Assembly (NCBI GenBank): GCA_014695255.1
Contig: JACJNX010000126.1
Coordinates: 1 to 64,000 of the forward strand
Direction: 5' to 3'
Length of the DNA: 64,000 nucleotides
Source of the DNA: Cyanobacteria bacterium FACHB-63
Lineage (GTDB): Bacteria; Cyanobacteriota; Cyanobacteriia; Leptolyngbyales; Leptolyngbyaceae
Shown: positions 1 to 9,104 of the stretch, in pieces
Layout: every line of letters starts with the position of its first letter
Position numbering within the stretch: the stretch's first letter is position 1
Translations under genes and position numbers: made by a program
Notes under the pieces: generated by a model
The model's database searches: none
Seen by the model: the letters and a program-made list of their open reading frames with translations, nothing else
Told to the model about the DNA's origin: nothing

Positions 1-2
1 TC

Positions 3-188
<186 letters not shown>

Positions 189-222
189 TCTAGGCGTTGA
201 CGCTCAGTTCCAGGAAGTATGA

Positions 223-1066
223 GATTGTGTTGATCAGAGTGGCTCCAACAGTGATGTGCGAGTCACTTCTTTATCGTACTTTGATTTTTTCCATAGCGTT
301 AATTTCGCTATCTCCTCAAATTTACATTTGATTCTTGACATTCAAGATAATCGCTTGACTGATTCCCTTCACTTGCCCTTTACAAATCATACTCATAGCT
401 TCAATCCCGCGCAAGGTTCTCCTTGCGGTGTTGAACGATTGAAATCCCATCATCGGTTTGACGATGCGTTTTATATTCCGATGGTTTTGCTCGATGATGT
501 TGTTCAAATATTTAATTTGTCGCAATTCAGTCTCTGCTTTTAACGTTTTATCTGCCTTCAATTCATCGACAGCGACCGGATAAGCCGCATTTTTATCCAC
601 GGTGATCACCCGTGGAGACTGAGTATGCTTTGCTCCCAGCACTTTACGGAAAAAGCGGGCTGCTGCTTTCCCATCTCGTTTTGCACTGAGCATAAAGTCC
701 AGCGTATTACCTTGCGAATCCACCGCTCGATAAAGATATTTCCACTCACCTCGGATTTCGATATACGTTTCATCGACGCGCCAGGAGTCATTCGTCGGCT
801 TCAAGAACGATCGTATGCGCTTGTCGAGTTCTGGTGCGAATTTCAGTACCCAACGATTGAGGGTGGAATGATCCACGGCGACACCTCGCTCCTGCATCAT
901 CTCCTCTAAATCTCGGTAGCTCAAGGAATAACGACAATACCAGCGCACGTTCAGCAAGATGATTTCAGGCAGAAAGTGATGCCATTTGAACAGCGTGTCA
1001 GTTGTCATTTAGAGCAGCATTAGAGAAAATTGAGCTTCCACACCTTACCATTTTTGCGACACAACC
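223..1066 (-). mobile_element. IS6-family insertion sequence
   Basis: An element of about 840 bp surrounds an IS6-type transposase. Its right end reads inward from 1066 as GGTTGTGTCGCAAAAATGG, very like IS6/IS26 termini (GGTTCTGTTGCAAA). A weaker partner, GATTGTGTTG, starts at 223 and matches 8 of its first 10 bases. The size fits the family (about 0.8 kb). The flanks (215-222 and 1067-1074) are not a direct repeat, so the two sides may derive from different insertion events or from a cointegrate. The right boundary is fairly secure; the left is tentative. Confidence 0.6.
322..1008 (-). CDS. IS6-family transposase
   Basis: A 228-residue DDE transposase of normal IS6 length. An N-terminal helix-turn-helix region (about residues 28-60, 'SYRDLEEMMQERG...DHSTLNRW') precedes the catalytic core: D79 in WRVDET, D138 in TVDKN, and E173 in IEQNHRNIK with the expected Lys seven residues later (K180). 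All catalytic residues are present and no frameshift is seen, so the enzyme is probably active. IS6 elements move by cointegrate formation and often join DNA segments, which fits its place beside a truncated gene at 1067. Confidence 0.9.
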   Translation of the reverse strand: MTTDTLFKWHHFLPEIILLNVRWYCRYSLSYRDLEEMMQERGVAVDHSTLNRWVLKFAPELDKRIRSFLKPTNDSWRVDETYIEIRGEWKYLYRAVDSQGNTLDFMLSAKRDGKAAARFFRKVLGAKHTQSPRVITVDKNAAYPVAVDELKADKTLKAETELRQIKYLNNIIEQNHRNIKRIVKPMMGFQSFNTARRTLRGIEAMSMICKGQVKGISQAIILNVKNQM

Positions 1067-1765
1067 TTGCGAACTGTCCAGTCCTTGGAGGCTGAAATGA
1101 GAGAGTGGCAAGACTTCCATGCTGCCATTCAAAGCGCGATCGCAGCGCCGCTGGAAGCAGATTGCCGTCAGCTTTGTCAGTTAATGGATCAATGTCTCAT
1201 CTCTCTGCCCGATGCTCAATGTCTTCAGCTTGGTGGAGACGCGATCGCGCTGATTGCTGAAGTTCTTTTCCTCAAAACGCAACTGTATCAACAGCAAGCA
1301 GCAGTGTTAGAAGTAGAACCAGAATTAGAAGACAGCGAAGGATTCCCTGTTCTTGGTGAAGACGACGATCGCTGGGAACGGCACACCATGAGCCTTGACC
1401 TAGAAGACGATGAGGAAGACTGGGGCAAAACCAGAAAGACGAGATCACGTAACACAGACTCTCCCTCGATCGCTGCTCCGGTTCCACCAAAACGAGTTCT
1501 ACAAATGTTGAAAGAATTAGCAGGCGATGAAGATCCCGCAGCTTGGTCAAAGGCGATCGCTCAATGGCTCAAACGAAAAAAGGTTTACACTCCGATTCCA
1601 GTGTCACAAATTCAACAGGCGCTCCGGAAATTATCGCCGATTGAACTGTGGCTAGGTCTTTTGCTAGGCGGGTTTCCACTTGAACCTTCCCAGAACACTG
1701 AAGAAGACTTTTACTGTGATTTAAGTGAGTCTGGTATTTGGCTCATTCCCGCCTTAGACGAGTAA
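1067..1765 (+). CDS. Unknown acidic protein, probably 5'-truncated by the IS
   Basis: The open frame begins at a TTG exactly at the IS6 right end and runs to TAA at 1763-1765 (up to 232 residues). The first ATG in frame is at 1097. There is no convincing ribosome-binding site before either. I do not recognise the family. A helical N-terminal third has several Cys and Leu residues. A strongly acidic linker (about residues 88-125, DEDD-rich) follows. The C-terminal part, about residues 143-232, contains 'VSQIQQALRKLSPIELWLGLLLGG', which could be a small winged-helix or adaptor fold. The N-terminus was probably lost when the IS inserted. The downstream XRE gene points toward it. Confidence 0.55.
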   Translation: MRTVQSLEAEMREWQDFHAAIQSAIAAPLEADCRQLCQLMDQCLISLPDAQCLQLGGDAIALIAEVLFLKTQLYQQQAAVLEVEPELEDSEGFPVLGEDDDRWERHTMSLDLEDDEEDWGKTRKTRSRNTDSPSIAAPVPPKRVLQMLKELAGDEDPAAWSKAIAQWLKRKKVYTPIPVSQIQQALRKLSPIELWLGLLLGGFPLEPSQNTEEDFYCDLSESGIWLIPALDE

Positions 1766-1842
1766 ATTCCCGATCAAACCATTGGAATGACGGAAAGAAC
1801 AAATCCTCGCAATACACTCTCGCCTTACAATTGCCATAACTG

Positions 1843-2097
1843 CTATGAGGCTTCGGCAAGAGCCTGATAACTTGCAAGTTCACTTAGGGAACAGTCCAAC
1901 TTCTCGCAGAGAATCTGCATCTGGAGTGGAGTCAATTTAGGAAAGCTTTCACCCGTCTCCCAGGAACTGATCGTTTGCTTACTTAAACCCAAAGCTGATG
2001 CCAAATCCTTCTGCCGAATTCGACTCCGTTTTCGCTTGAAACAGAGCCACTCACTAAAGGTCATTGTAGATCCAGGAAGGGTCATAGCCAGAGTCAT
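1843..2097 (-). CDS. XRE-family helix-turn-helix regulator
   Basis: An 84-residue single-domain protein. Residues about 20-75 form a five-helix Cro/C1-type domain ('RSRIRQKDLASALGLSKQTI' then 'SSWETGESFPKLTPLQM'), with recognition helix SKQTISSWE. There is no extra effector domain, so it should bind DNA as a dimer, perhaps for plasmid copy number or the par genes. It lies downstream of parB on the same strand with a 270-base gap. That gap holds a 14-bp dyad (CTGGAC-AA-GTCCAG, 2186-2199) but no gene I can support. Family assignment is firm; target genes are unknown. Met12 is a possible alternative start. Confidence 0.85.
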   Translation of the reverse strand: MTLAMTLPGSTMTFSEWLCFKRKRSRIRQKDLASALGLSKQTISSWETGESFPKLTPLQMQILCEKLDCSLSELASYQALAEAS

Positions 2098-2368
2098 TAA
2101 GCGTAAGACGTGGAATAAGAATACCGCAAATCTTGGATGAGTAGGTTAACTTCTTGACAGTTTTCAAGATGAGCCGCGTGATCCACTGGACAAGTCCAGA
2201 AAACTATTCTTTATCTGGCGGTGTGGATCAGAGATGAAATTCATGGATTTGTCCGTTTCAAGATTATTTTCCATACCTCACGATCGCGGAAGTCCAGTAG
2301 TGTGGATTGCGGAAACTGCTGATGACAGACAGCGATTCCGCAATTAAAACAACTCCTTGAAGGTTATA

Positions 2369-3562
2369 TCAAACCATTTCCTCTAACTGCGCTAAAACAT
2401 TTCCCAGCAATGTTTTAAGTTCGTCCCGTTGCTCGATGGGAAGTGCATCCTTAAGTTTCAAATCACGGATAATGTGGATCACCTGATCAACTCGTTCATT
2501 ACGAGCCTCTACAGATGAATCTGAACCTGCTTCCTCGTTTTTGGCAGATTGTTTCTTTTGTTCAGTTACCCATCGTCTTGTTTCACTTGTCGATAAGTTT
2601 TGAGATGTCACTTCTTTGATTGCTTTCTGCCGCAGCTTCAATGCTTGTTTCTCTGTCACTCCAAGTTTTTGAGCGGATAGCCCATTCAGAAGTAGCGCTT
2701 GAGGACAGCCCAACCGTTGAGTTCGGATTGCTCCCTTCAAGTCGGCGAACAAATTGAGTGTAGGAAAGATATTGCGATTAAGAGAAGCTGGATGCTCTTG
2801 TAGACCGAGAAAGACCAAAAACACTTGAGCTTCAACTCCCTCAAGTTCAAGCTCTTCAAGTACTCGCTGCTGTTCCTCTTGGGGTTGAAGATGTAAGCGA
2901 TCGCCAAGGGATTGATTCTTACGCTTCAGTCGAATCAACACTCGATTAACAATGCGAGGCACATCTTCATGTGGTAAATCTGGGATCTCATCACACGCGA
3001 TCGCAACTAGCGTTTCAGCTTTGTCAAGCGCATTCAAGCCGCGACGATGCAAACTGGTCAGATACGCTCTGCGGCGCAGCGTTTTATTATCTTGAGGTCG
3101 TACTGTGAAAACGGTATCGATGGTCTCCCATCCCATCGCTTCAGCCGCCCGCCAGCGACACTCTCCATCGAACAACATTCCATCTTCAAATAGAATGATT
3201 GGATCGAGCTGCCCTTCTTTTGATAAAGAGAGCCGCATTGCTTCGACTTCTTCATCAAAGGTTTGACGAGGCTGATCCGGGTTTCGATGGATCTGGTTGA
3301 CTGGATATTTGACGACTCCCTGAGTGCCCTTGAGATGGTCTCGCAGTGCCCCAATTTGGGTTTCAAGTTGCTCCTGCTCTTTCGGATTAAGCGTTTGAGA
3401 TTTGAGTTGCTCAATCTCACTAACAAGCTGTTGCTCCCGTTCTGCGTTCTGGCTCAACTCTTCTTCTAAGCTTTGAACCTTTTCTCGCAGGTTGTAAAGT
3501 TCTTGAGTTTGATCAATTTCACTGAAAAAGCTATTTACGTCGATTCGATCTCGCTTTGCCAC
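2369..3562 (-). CDS. parB: ParB-like partition protein
   Basis: Plasmid partition protein that would bind a centromere and stimulate ParA. The start chosen is GTG at 3562, because GGGAGG lies 8 bases upstream and residues from there (VAKRDRIDVNSFF) look like a normal ParB N-terminus. This gives 397 residues; longer readings run inside parA. An N-terminal coiled coil (about residues 15-70) is followed by the ParB/Srx domain. Within it are 'NQIHRNPDQPRQ' and the GERRWRA-like box GECRWRAAE. A helical DNA-binding part and a charged C-terminal dimerisation region follow. The gene overlaps the end of parA by 32 bases, so the two are translationally coupled. Confidence 0.88.
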   Translation of the reverse strand: MAKRDRIDVNSFFSEIDQTQELYNLREKVQSLEEELSQNAEREQQLVSEIEQLKSQTLNPKEQEQLETQIGALRDHLKGTQGVVKYPVNQIHRNPDQPRQTFDEEVEAMRLSLSKEGQLDPIILFEDGMLFDGECRWRAAEAMGWETIDTVFTVRPQDNKTLRRRAYLTSLHRRGLNALDKAETLVAIACDEIPDLPHEDVPRIVNRVLIRLKRKNQSLGDRLHLQPQEEQQRVLEELELEGVEAQVFLVFLGLQEHPASLNRNIFPTLNLFADLKGAIRTQRLGCPQALLLNGLSAQKLGVTEKQALKLRQKAIKEVTSQNLSTSETRRWVTEQKKQSAKNEEAGSDSSVEARNERVDQVIHIIRDLKLKDALPIEQRDELKTLLGNVLAQLEEMV

Positions 3563-4358
3563 GTTGCTTTCCTCCCAATTCTTGCACAATACTATTGACG
3601 ATCTCTTCAAGTGGCTGAATGGCTGGATGGCTAGTTCGATGAACCCGTAAGGGCACTCCCTCTGACCACGCATTTGTAAATGCGGTGTAGTGCCGGATCA
3701 TCGGAAAAACTTCATAGCCTCGCGCTTTGTAATAAGGCGGTAACTCTCGCGACAATCGCTGATGTTCTGCCCCATTTTCGACATTGTTAATCACAAAACC
3801 GAGAATTTTAGGCGGTGAGGCAAGTTTGAGTTCTTGAACGCTTGCAGCATACCAATCTAATAGTACTCTTGTTCCATCAATTGCTTTTGCATCAGGCATT
3901 AATGGAATGAGTAGATGAGTTGCGGCAACTAGAGCAGCTTTAGGAATTGTTTCTAGGGTCGCTGGACAATCAAAAATAATAAGGTCATGGGGTAAGGGGT
4001 ACTGCTCGATTGCATCTTTGAGCAAGTCAACTCCCCCAGCTTGCGCTAAGTTCGGCATCACCTTGAAAAGAGCATTTCCCCCCTGTAACACCTCAAGAGT
4101 CTTAACGTGATCACTCCAAACGGGGACAAATGAATACGTTCCGTCGAAGAAGCCTGAGAAAATCCAGGCGCTAGTCGCTTTTGGGGCAGGGGTCTTATTC
4201 AGGCGACAGGCGACATTGAGCGAACCTTGAGGGTCGAGATCAAACAACCCAACTTTATATCCTAATCGAGCGACTTCGTAACCAAGGTTTGCTGCCAGCG
4301 TGGTCTTTCCTACTCCCCCGGCTCCGGTCATAATTGCTAATCTGATTTGCTTTGCCAT
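3531..4358 (-). CDS. parA: ParA partition ATPase
   Basis: A 275-residue ParA/MinD-type ATPase. The deviant Walker A motif lies at about residues 11-20 (GAGGVGKTT), followed by the switch 'DLDPQGSLNVA' and Walker B 'LIIFDCPA'. The ATG at 4358 is preferred over an upstream in-frame ATG (4406) because AGAGG sits 6 bases before it. The upstream ATG would also lie in the palindrome at 4384-4405. There is no N-terminal HTH, so this resembles small (type Ib-like) ParA and autoregulation would fall to ParB or another protein. It is transcribed ahead of parB, with a palindrome about 26 bases upstream as the likely operator or centromere. Confidence 0.92.
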   Translation of the reverse strand: MAKQIRLAIMTGAGGVGKTTLAANLGYEVARLGYKVGLFDLDPQGSLNVACRLNKTPAPKATSAWIFSGFFDGTYSFVPVWSDHVKTLEVLQGGNALFKVMPNLAQAGGVDLLKDAIEQYPLPHDLIIFDCPATLETIPKAALVAATHLLIPLMPDAKAIDGTRVLLDWYAASVQELKLASPPKILGFVINNVENGAEHQRLSRELPPYYKARGYEVFPMIRHYTAFTNAWSEGVPLRVHRTSHPAIQPLEEIVNSIVQELGGKQRGKARSNRRK

Positions 4359-4383
4359 GAGCCTCTTTAATGATGGCGAAGTA

Positions 4384-4405
4384 TGTACCGTAGCACTACA
4401 GTACA
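4384..4405. promoter_or_regulatory. 22-bp palindrome before parA (candidate parS/operator), copy 1
   Basis: TGTACCGTAG-CA-CTACAGTACA, an inverted repeat with 10-bp arms and one mismatch, lies 26 bases upstream of the parA start. Near-identical palindromes occur at 4516-4537 and 23253-23274 and nowhere else that I noticed in the window. Location and symmetry fit a ParB-binding centromere or par-operon operator. This is inference from position. Confidence 0.6.
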
Positions 4406-4485
4406 CGAAATTTAGCTCATTGCTTCACGCTGATGTCATTTTTTTGTTTTTTGAGAGCGGTAAGTCCAGGTGGGGAAATTAGGGC

Positions 4486-4710
4486 TTTAGATGGCTTGAT
4501 GGTTCTAGCAAACCCTGTACCGTAGTGCTACGGTACAGGAAACTTAAAGTCTAAATTCCCTCGTTTACCAGAATCAACCCAATACAGCAAGCGTCTAATT
4601 CGGTCTTACGGTACTATACGTGCAAGATAAGCTGATCGGTAATAGCTGTCGAGAATTTGCAGATGGTCAAACCCCGTTATTGCTTTTTGTTGTGCCTCGG
4701 TCTGGCTCAT
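4486..4710. repeat. 225-bp direct repeat, left copy (brackets the CRISPR block)
   Basis: Matches 23223-23447 in the same orientation without gaps, with about nine mismatches (roughly 96% identity). It contains the last 34 codons and stop of a SpoIID-type reading frame, the 120 bases after it, and the par-like palindrome. The right copy continues into an intact spoIID-like gene. The left copy continues into an unrelated coiled-coil gene. Recombination between the two would excise 18,737 bp and leave parA next to spoIID. Confidence 0.93.
4516..4537. promoter_or_regulatory. Candidate parS palindrome, copy 2
   Basis: TGTACCGTAG-TG-CTACGGTACA is a perfect 10-bp-arm palindrome, extended by CC/GG on the outside to 12-bp arms (4514-4539). 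It lies inside the left 225-bp direct repeat, 110 bases from the copy in front of parA. Confidence 0.6.
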
Positions 4711-5205
4711 CCGGCTCATTCGTTCTCTTAGTCCAGTGTCATACGACGTTAGCGACCTCCGGTAATGGTTCCACTGGCGTCGCTTATTTTCATTTAGGAT
4801 GACGACTTTGCCTGCATAGTCGAGATCTGAAGCAGGGTGAGACGGGTCGAAGCGATCGCAGATGGCGATCAGTTCAGCATAGAGCAGATTCCAAATGTTG
4901 AGGATTTGCGTCTCGATAGCGTCGGGGTGAACGGCAAGTTCGTGTCGCTTTTCAAGTAGACGAATTTGCGTCCGTTCTAGCGCCTCCTGACCTTGATTGA
5001 GCCTTGCGTTTAGACTCACTTCGAGCAATTGTTTGTCTTGCTGCAATTGGCTCATTTCTGCCCGTAGCGTTTCAAGTTGGCGATGTCGATCACTCAGGTG
5101 TGCATCAGCGTCGATTAGCCGTTGGCACAAATGAAGACGATCTCTCAGCAGTGTCTCCCACTCTCTGGTAAGAGCAGCGATTTGTGCTTGACAGTGCTGC
5201 AGCAT
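4606..5205 (-). CDS. Chimeric coiled-coil protein with a SpoIID tail
   Basis: A 199-residue protein. Residues about 1-85 are a Gln/Leu/Arg-rich coiled coil and 90-165 are helical with 'NIWNLLYAELIAICDRFDP'; I recognise neither. The last 34 residues, from MSQTEAQQKAITGFDH to YYRSAYLARIVP, are almost identical to the end of the SpoIID-like protein at 23343. In SpoIID proteins this 'MSQxGAxxxAxxGxxxxxIL..YY' tail is native, so the tail here was acquired with the direct repeat by an in-frame fusion. The start ATG lies in a perfect hairpin at the edge of the CRISPR array, so the 5' end of the original gene may also be lost. Whether it is expressed is unclear; no clear ribosome-binding site is seen. 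Confidence 0.55.
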   Translation of the reverse strand: MLQHCQAQIAALTREWETLLRDRLHLCQRLIDADAHLSDRHRQLETLRAEMSQLQQDKQLLEVSLNARLNQGQEALERTQIRLLEKRHELAVHPDAIETQILNIWNLLYAELIAICDRFDPSHPASDLDYAGKVVILNENKRRQWNHYRRSLTSYDTGLRERMSRMSQTEAQQKAITGFDHLQILDSYYRSAYLARIVP

Positions 5206-5231
5206 CAGCTTGAAGATGCTGCAGCACTGTC
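5190..5231. repeat. Perfect 17-bp inverted repeat at the trailer end of CRISPR array 1
   Basis: GACAGTGCTGCAGCATC at 5190-5206 and its exact reverse complement at 5215-5231 enclose an 8-base loop. The hairpin is GC-rich and has no T-run on either side, so it is not a classical intrinsic terminator. It overlaps both the first, degenerate CRISPR repeat and the start codon of the chimeric gene. It may end or protect the array transcript, or it may be a fold-back scar of the junction. Confidence 0.8.
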
Positions 5232-8200
5232 ACTCCCGTTGCCGGGATTAGAGGGTTTGAGCCACGGATCAAGCTGCAAAATGCAGTCTGCATCAGGGTT
5301 TCACTCCCGTTGCCGGGATTAGAGGGTTTGAGCCCAGGCAAAATTTCACCTTGAATGCGATAGACAATATGTTTCAGTCCCGTTGCCGGGATTAGAGGGT
5401 TTGAGCCCTGTGGAGTCGGCGTTTGCAGCTGGTTGTCTTGTTGTTTCAGTCCCGTTGCCGGGATTAGAGGGTTTGAGCCTTTTGCTTCATTCCATATCAC
5501 AAGTGATCACACCTGTTTCAGTCCCGTTGCCGGGATTAGAGGGTTTGAGCCTCCGAGATATGGATCGGAATGCCATAAGAGCGGTTGTTTCAGTCCCGTT
5601 GCCGGGATTAGAGGGTTTGAGCCTCCCCAAAGTCAACTCCTAGCCCTATCTGACTGAAGTTTCAGTCCCGTTGCCGGGATTAGAGGGTTTGAGCCACGCG
5701 CCTTGAGGCTATTTGAGTCACAACAGAGCGTTTCAGTCCCGTTGCCGGGATTAGAGGGTTTGAGCCCACGAAGTTTTATCTGGAAGAACTCAAGTGGTTG
5801 TTTCAGTCCCGTTGCCGGGATTAGAGGGTTTGAGCCGATGAAGTCATGGGCTATCTGATCGATGCCATTGAGTTTCAGTCCCGTTGCCGGGATTAGAGGG
5901 TTTGAGCCCGCCAAACGGCTGTGGCAGTCCCGAATTCAGATTGGTTTCAGTCCCGTTGCCGGGATTAGAGGGTTTGAGCCATGACGATGCCCCCTTCTTT
6001 GATCGTCACTCCCGAGTTTCAGTCCCGTTGCCGGGATTAGAGGGTTTGAGCCCTTGTCGGTCCAGAACTCCTGGACGAGTACGCCTTGGTTTCAGTCCCG
6101 TTGCCGGGATTAGAGGGTTTGAGCCGCCAGCACGATTCAGAATAATAGTCTCAACTATTAGTTTCAGTCCCGTTGCCGGGATTAGAGGGTTTGAGCCGGA
6201 TTAATCTTGCGGATTTCTCTAATGCAAAATGGAGTTTCAGTCCCGTTGCCGGGATTAGAGGGTTTGAGCCTCAAGAGGTTAAATTAGCCCTAGAGAAAGA
6301 GCTAGAAGTTTCAGTCCCGTTGCCGGGATTAGAGGGTTTGAGCCCTTATCAGCAATCTTGTAAAGGTCTGAATCCAATTCGTTTCAGTCCCGTTGCCGGG
6401 ATTAGAGGGTTTGAGCCATCAACAGCATTGAACGGCTTGCGGCTTGGATCATGTTGTTTCAGTCCCGTTGCCGGGATTAGAGGGTTTGAGCCCGCTTTGA
6501 ATTTCGCTGACTTCTCAGGAGTCTCGAGTTTCAGTCCCGTTGCCGGGATTAGAGGGTTTGAGCCTTTCCTCGCCGTCTTTGAATCAACGCTCCATTTGAG
6601 TTTCAGTCCCGTTGCCGGGATTAGAGGGTTTGAGCCCTCAGTGGGCGGGGATGTCTCGGAAGCCCTCGCGATGGTTTCAGTCCCGTTGCCGGGATTAGAG
6701 GGTTTGAGCCACCGGGGCGGGCGCTTCATCTTTCGGGCGCTTCGTGTTTCAGTCCCGTTGCCGGGATTAGAGGGTTTGAGCCTCATGTTTAAGTTTGCTT
6801 GCAGAAATCTTTGTTAGTTTCAGTCCCGTTGCCGGGATTAGAGGGTTTGAGCCCGATGCCACGATCAAGCGATCGCGGCTCATCGGTTTCAGTCCCGTTG
6901 CCGGGATTAGAGGGTTTGAGCCGATCGTTTGGGGGGACGGTTGGGAATGCCTCAGCCGGTGGTTTCAGTCCCGTTGCCGGGATTAGAGGGTTTGAGCCTG
7001 ATGTCTGGAAAGCAAGCCTTATTAGTTAATAAGTTTCAGTCCCGTTGCCGGGATTAGAGGGTTTGAGCCTCTCGGCATCCGGTCGATCGTGCTTCGCATT
7101 CTGCACGTGTTTCAGTCCCGTTGCCGGGATTAGAGGGTTTGAGCCCGAAATGCGTCATTCTATTACGTTCCAGCAATTTGTTTCAGTCCCGTTGCCGGGA
7201 TTAGAGGGTTTGAGCCATCAGAATGCGACTTGCACAAGTGATGCACGTTATCAATGTAACGTTTCAGTCCCGTTGCCGGGATTAGAGGGTTTGAGCCAAT
7301 GCGTATTCGTCTGTAGGTGCGAGATTGGAACATATGTTTCAGTCCCGTTGCCGGGATTAGAGGGTTTGAGCCCATATCACCCGCTAGTTTCTGCAATGCA
7401 GGTGTCACGTTTCAGTCCCGTTGCCGGGATTAGAGGGTTTGAGCCCGCAAGCTTGCCCAACATCTGAGCCATGAGTGTTCTTTCGTTTCAGTCCCGTTGC
7501 CGGGATTAGAGGGTTTGAGCCACTTTGGAATTTCAGATCGGTATAGATTCCGTCTCTGTTTCAGTCCCGTTGCCGGGATTAGAGGGTTTGAGCCATTTGC
7601 TCGGCTTGCAAGCATTAGAACTACCAAATCGTTTCAGTCCCGTTGCCGGGATTAGAGGGTTTGAGCCTTCTAGTTGCGATTTAGCCATACACCTGATTTT
7701 TCGTTTCAGTCCCGTTGCCGGGATTAGAGGGTTTGAGCCGCGAGTGCATCAGTAAAGGTGGCTCTCTGATTCTGGTTTCAGTCCCGTTGCCGGGATTAGA
7801 GGGTTTGAGCCTGTGGATTAAGCGGTGAGTGTTTACAGTCGTTTGGTTTCAGTCCCGTTGCCGGGATTAGAGGGTTTGAGCCATCTAAGGGTATCTGAAA
7901 TAGAAAACTATACTTAAGTTTCAGTCCCGTTGCCGGGATTAGAGGGTTTGAGCCCAAATGGTTCGCCAAGGGTTGCGCTTGGTTAGCTAGTTTCAGTCCC
8001 GTTGCCGGGATTAGAGGGTTTGAGCCCGGGAGCCATTCTGGGCGCGGGCGGGGCGCTTTCCAGTTTCAGTCCCGTTGCCGGGATTAGAGGGTTTGAGCCA
8101 CAGAAACAAGCTTTGCTCTAGCAAAAGATTTTGAGTTTCAGTCCCGTTGCCGGGATTAGAGGGTTTGAGCCATGGAATTCATCGCTGATCGGATCGGTAT

Positions 8201-8903
8201 CGCTGAGTTTCAGTCCCGTTGCCGGGATTAGAGGGTTTGAGCCCCCTTGTATTCTTTTTGGTCAGCACATACCGATTCGTAGTTTCAGTCCCGTTGCCGG
8301 GATTAGAGGGTTTGAGCCTTGTTACAGTTTTTTTAGAAACAGTGTTCATCGATTGTTTCAGTCCCGTTGCCGGGATTAGAGGGTTTGAGCCTCGCGCCTA
8401 CTCTTTGACTTTCTCGACTTTTCCTTTGTTTCAGTCCCGTTGCCGGGATTAGAGGGTTTGAGCCACCTTCGGAGTAATCTGTCCCGATCAATGGACTGAG
8501 TTTCAGTCCCGTTGCCGGGATTAGAGGGTTTGAGCCCGTCGGAAATGAGCGAAGAAATCGGATCGTTGTCCTCGAGTTTCAGTCCCGTTGCCGGGATTAG
8601 AGGGTTTGAGCCATGCGTTTGTCGCCATCCTCTAGCCTCCTCCAATAAAGTTTCAGTCCCGTTGCCGGGATTAGAGGGTTTGAGCCGTATTTTGGCGGGT
8701 TCCATTCTAGTTTCATTGCTTGTTTCAGTCCCGTTGCCGGGATTAGAGGGTTTGAGCCGGGCTTGGCACAAGCATGGAAACCGAAGATCCTACCGGTTTC
8801 AGTCCCGTTGCCGGGATTAGAGGGTTTGAGCCTGTTCGTCGGCTGTTAGCGATCGCGGGAAATATTGTTTCAGTCCCGTTGCCGGGATTAGAGGGTTTGA
8901 GCC
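5227..8903 (-). CRISPR. CRISPR array 1, 51 repeats / 50 spacers
   Basis: I count 51 copies of a 37-base repeat. On the plus strand it starts GTTTCAGTCCCG, continues TTGCCGGGATTAGA and ends GGGTTTGAGCC. Spacers are 34-39 bases and unique by eye. The leader is at the right (8904-9096), so the crRNA strand is minus and its repeat ends ...ACGGGACTGAAAC. The far-left copies are degenerate (5227 has lost the GTTTCAG end; 5298 has one change), as expected at the old end. Two spacers, at 6869 and 8849, contain the cyanobacterial GCGATCGC octamer. All repeat-encoded reading frames here are artefacts. cas2 lies just beyond the leader. Confidence 0.99.
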
Positions 8904-9096
8904 CCTGCAATCTGGAACCCTTACTGAACAAGGGCTGTAGAACCAATTTTGGCAAAGGTCATCTGAAACATTGATCTCAGCCTTTATTCTACAGTGATGG
9001 CATTCTTTTGAATTGCTAAAACTATTGATTTGTCTTGGTTCTAGCCATTTGGCAAACCTCCCAGGGTTTTCGACCCCGCTTCAGTTTGCCAAAATC
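8904..9096 (-). promoter_or_regulatory. Leader of CRISPR array 1
   Basis: About 193 bases between the newest repeat and cas2. It is an inverted, nearly identical copy of 21893-22084, the leader of array 2, with one 1-base indel and a few changes. It holds a 10-bp inverted repeat (TTTGGCAAAC at 9048-9057 and its complement at 9084-9093), a candidate site for an adaptation host factor. A possible -10 box TAGAAT (minus strand) lies in the part nearest the array. It should promote array transcription leftwards and direct spacer insertion. Confidence 0.85.
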
Positions 9097-9104
9097 TGTT
9101 GCCA

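Noticed and set aside
215-1074. 8-bp target-site duplication of the IS6 element
   Set aside because: The flanks (AAGTATGA and TTGCGAAC) do not match.
5190-5231. Intrinsic terminator for array 1
   Set aside because: The stem is strong but no T-run follows on either strand; kept as an inverted repeat only.
5105-8955. Many overlapping frames with repeated peptides such as SNPLIPATGLK or FSPVAGIRGFEP
   Set aside because: They are translations of the 37-base CRISPR repeat and its spacers on both strands, not genes.
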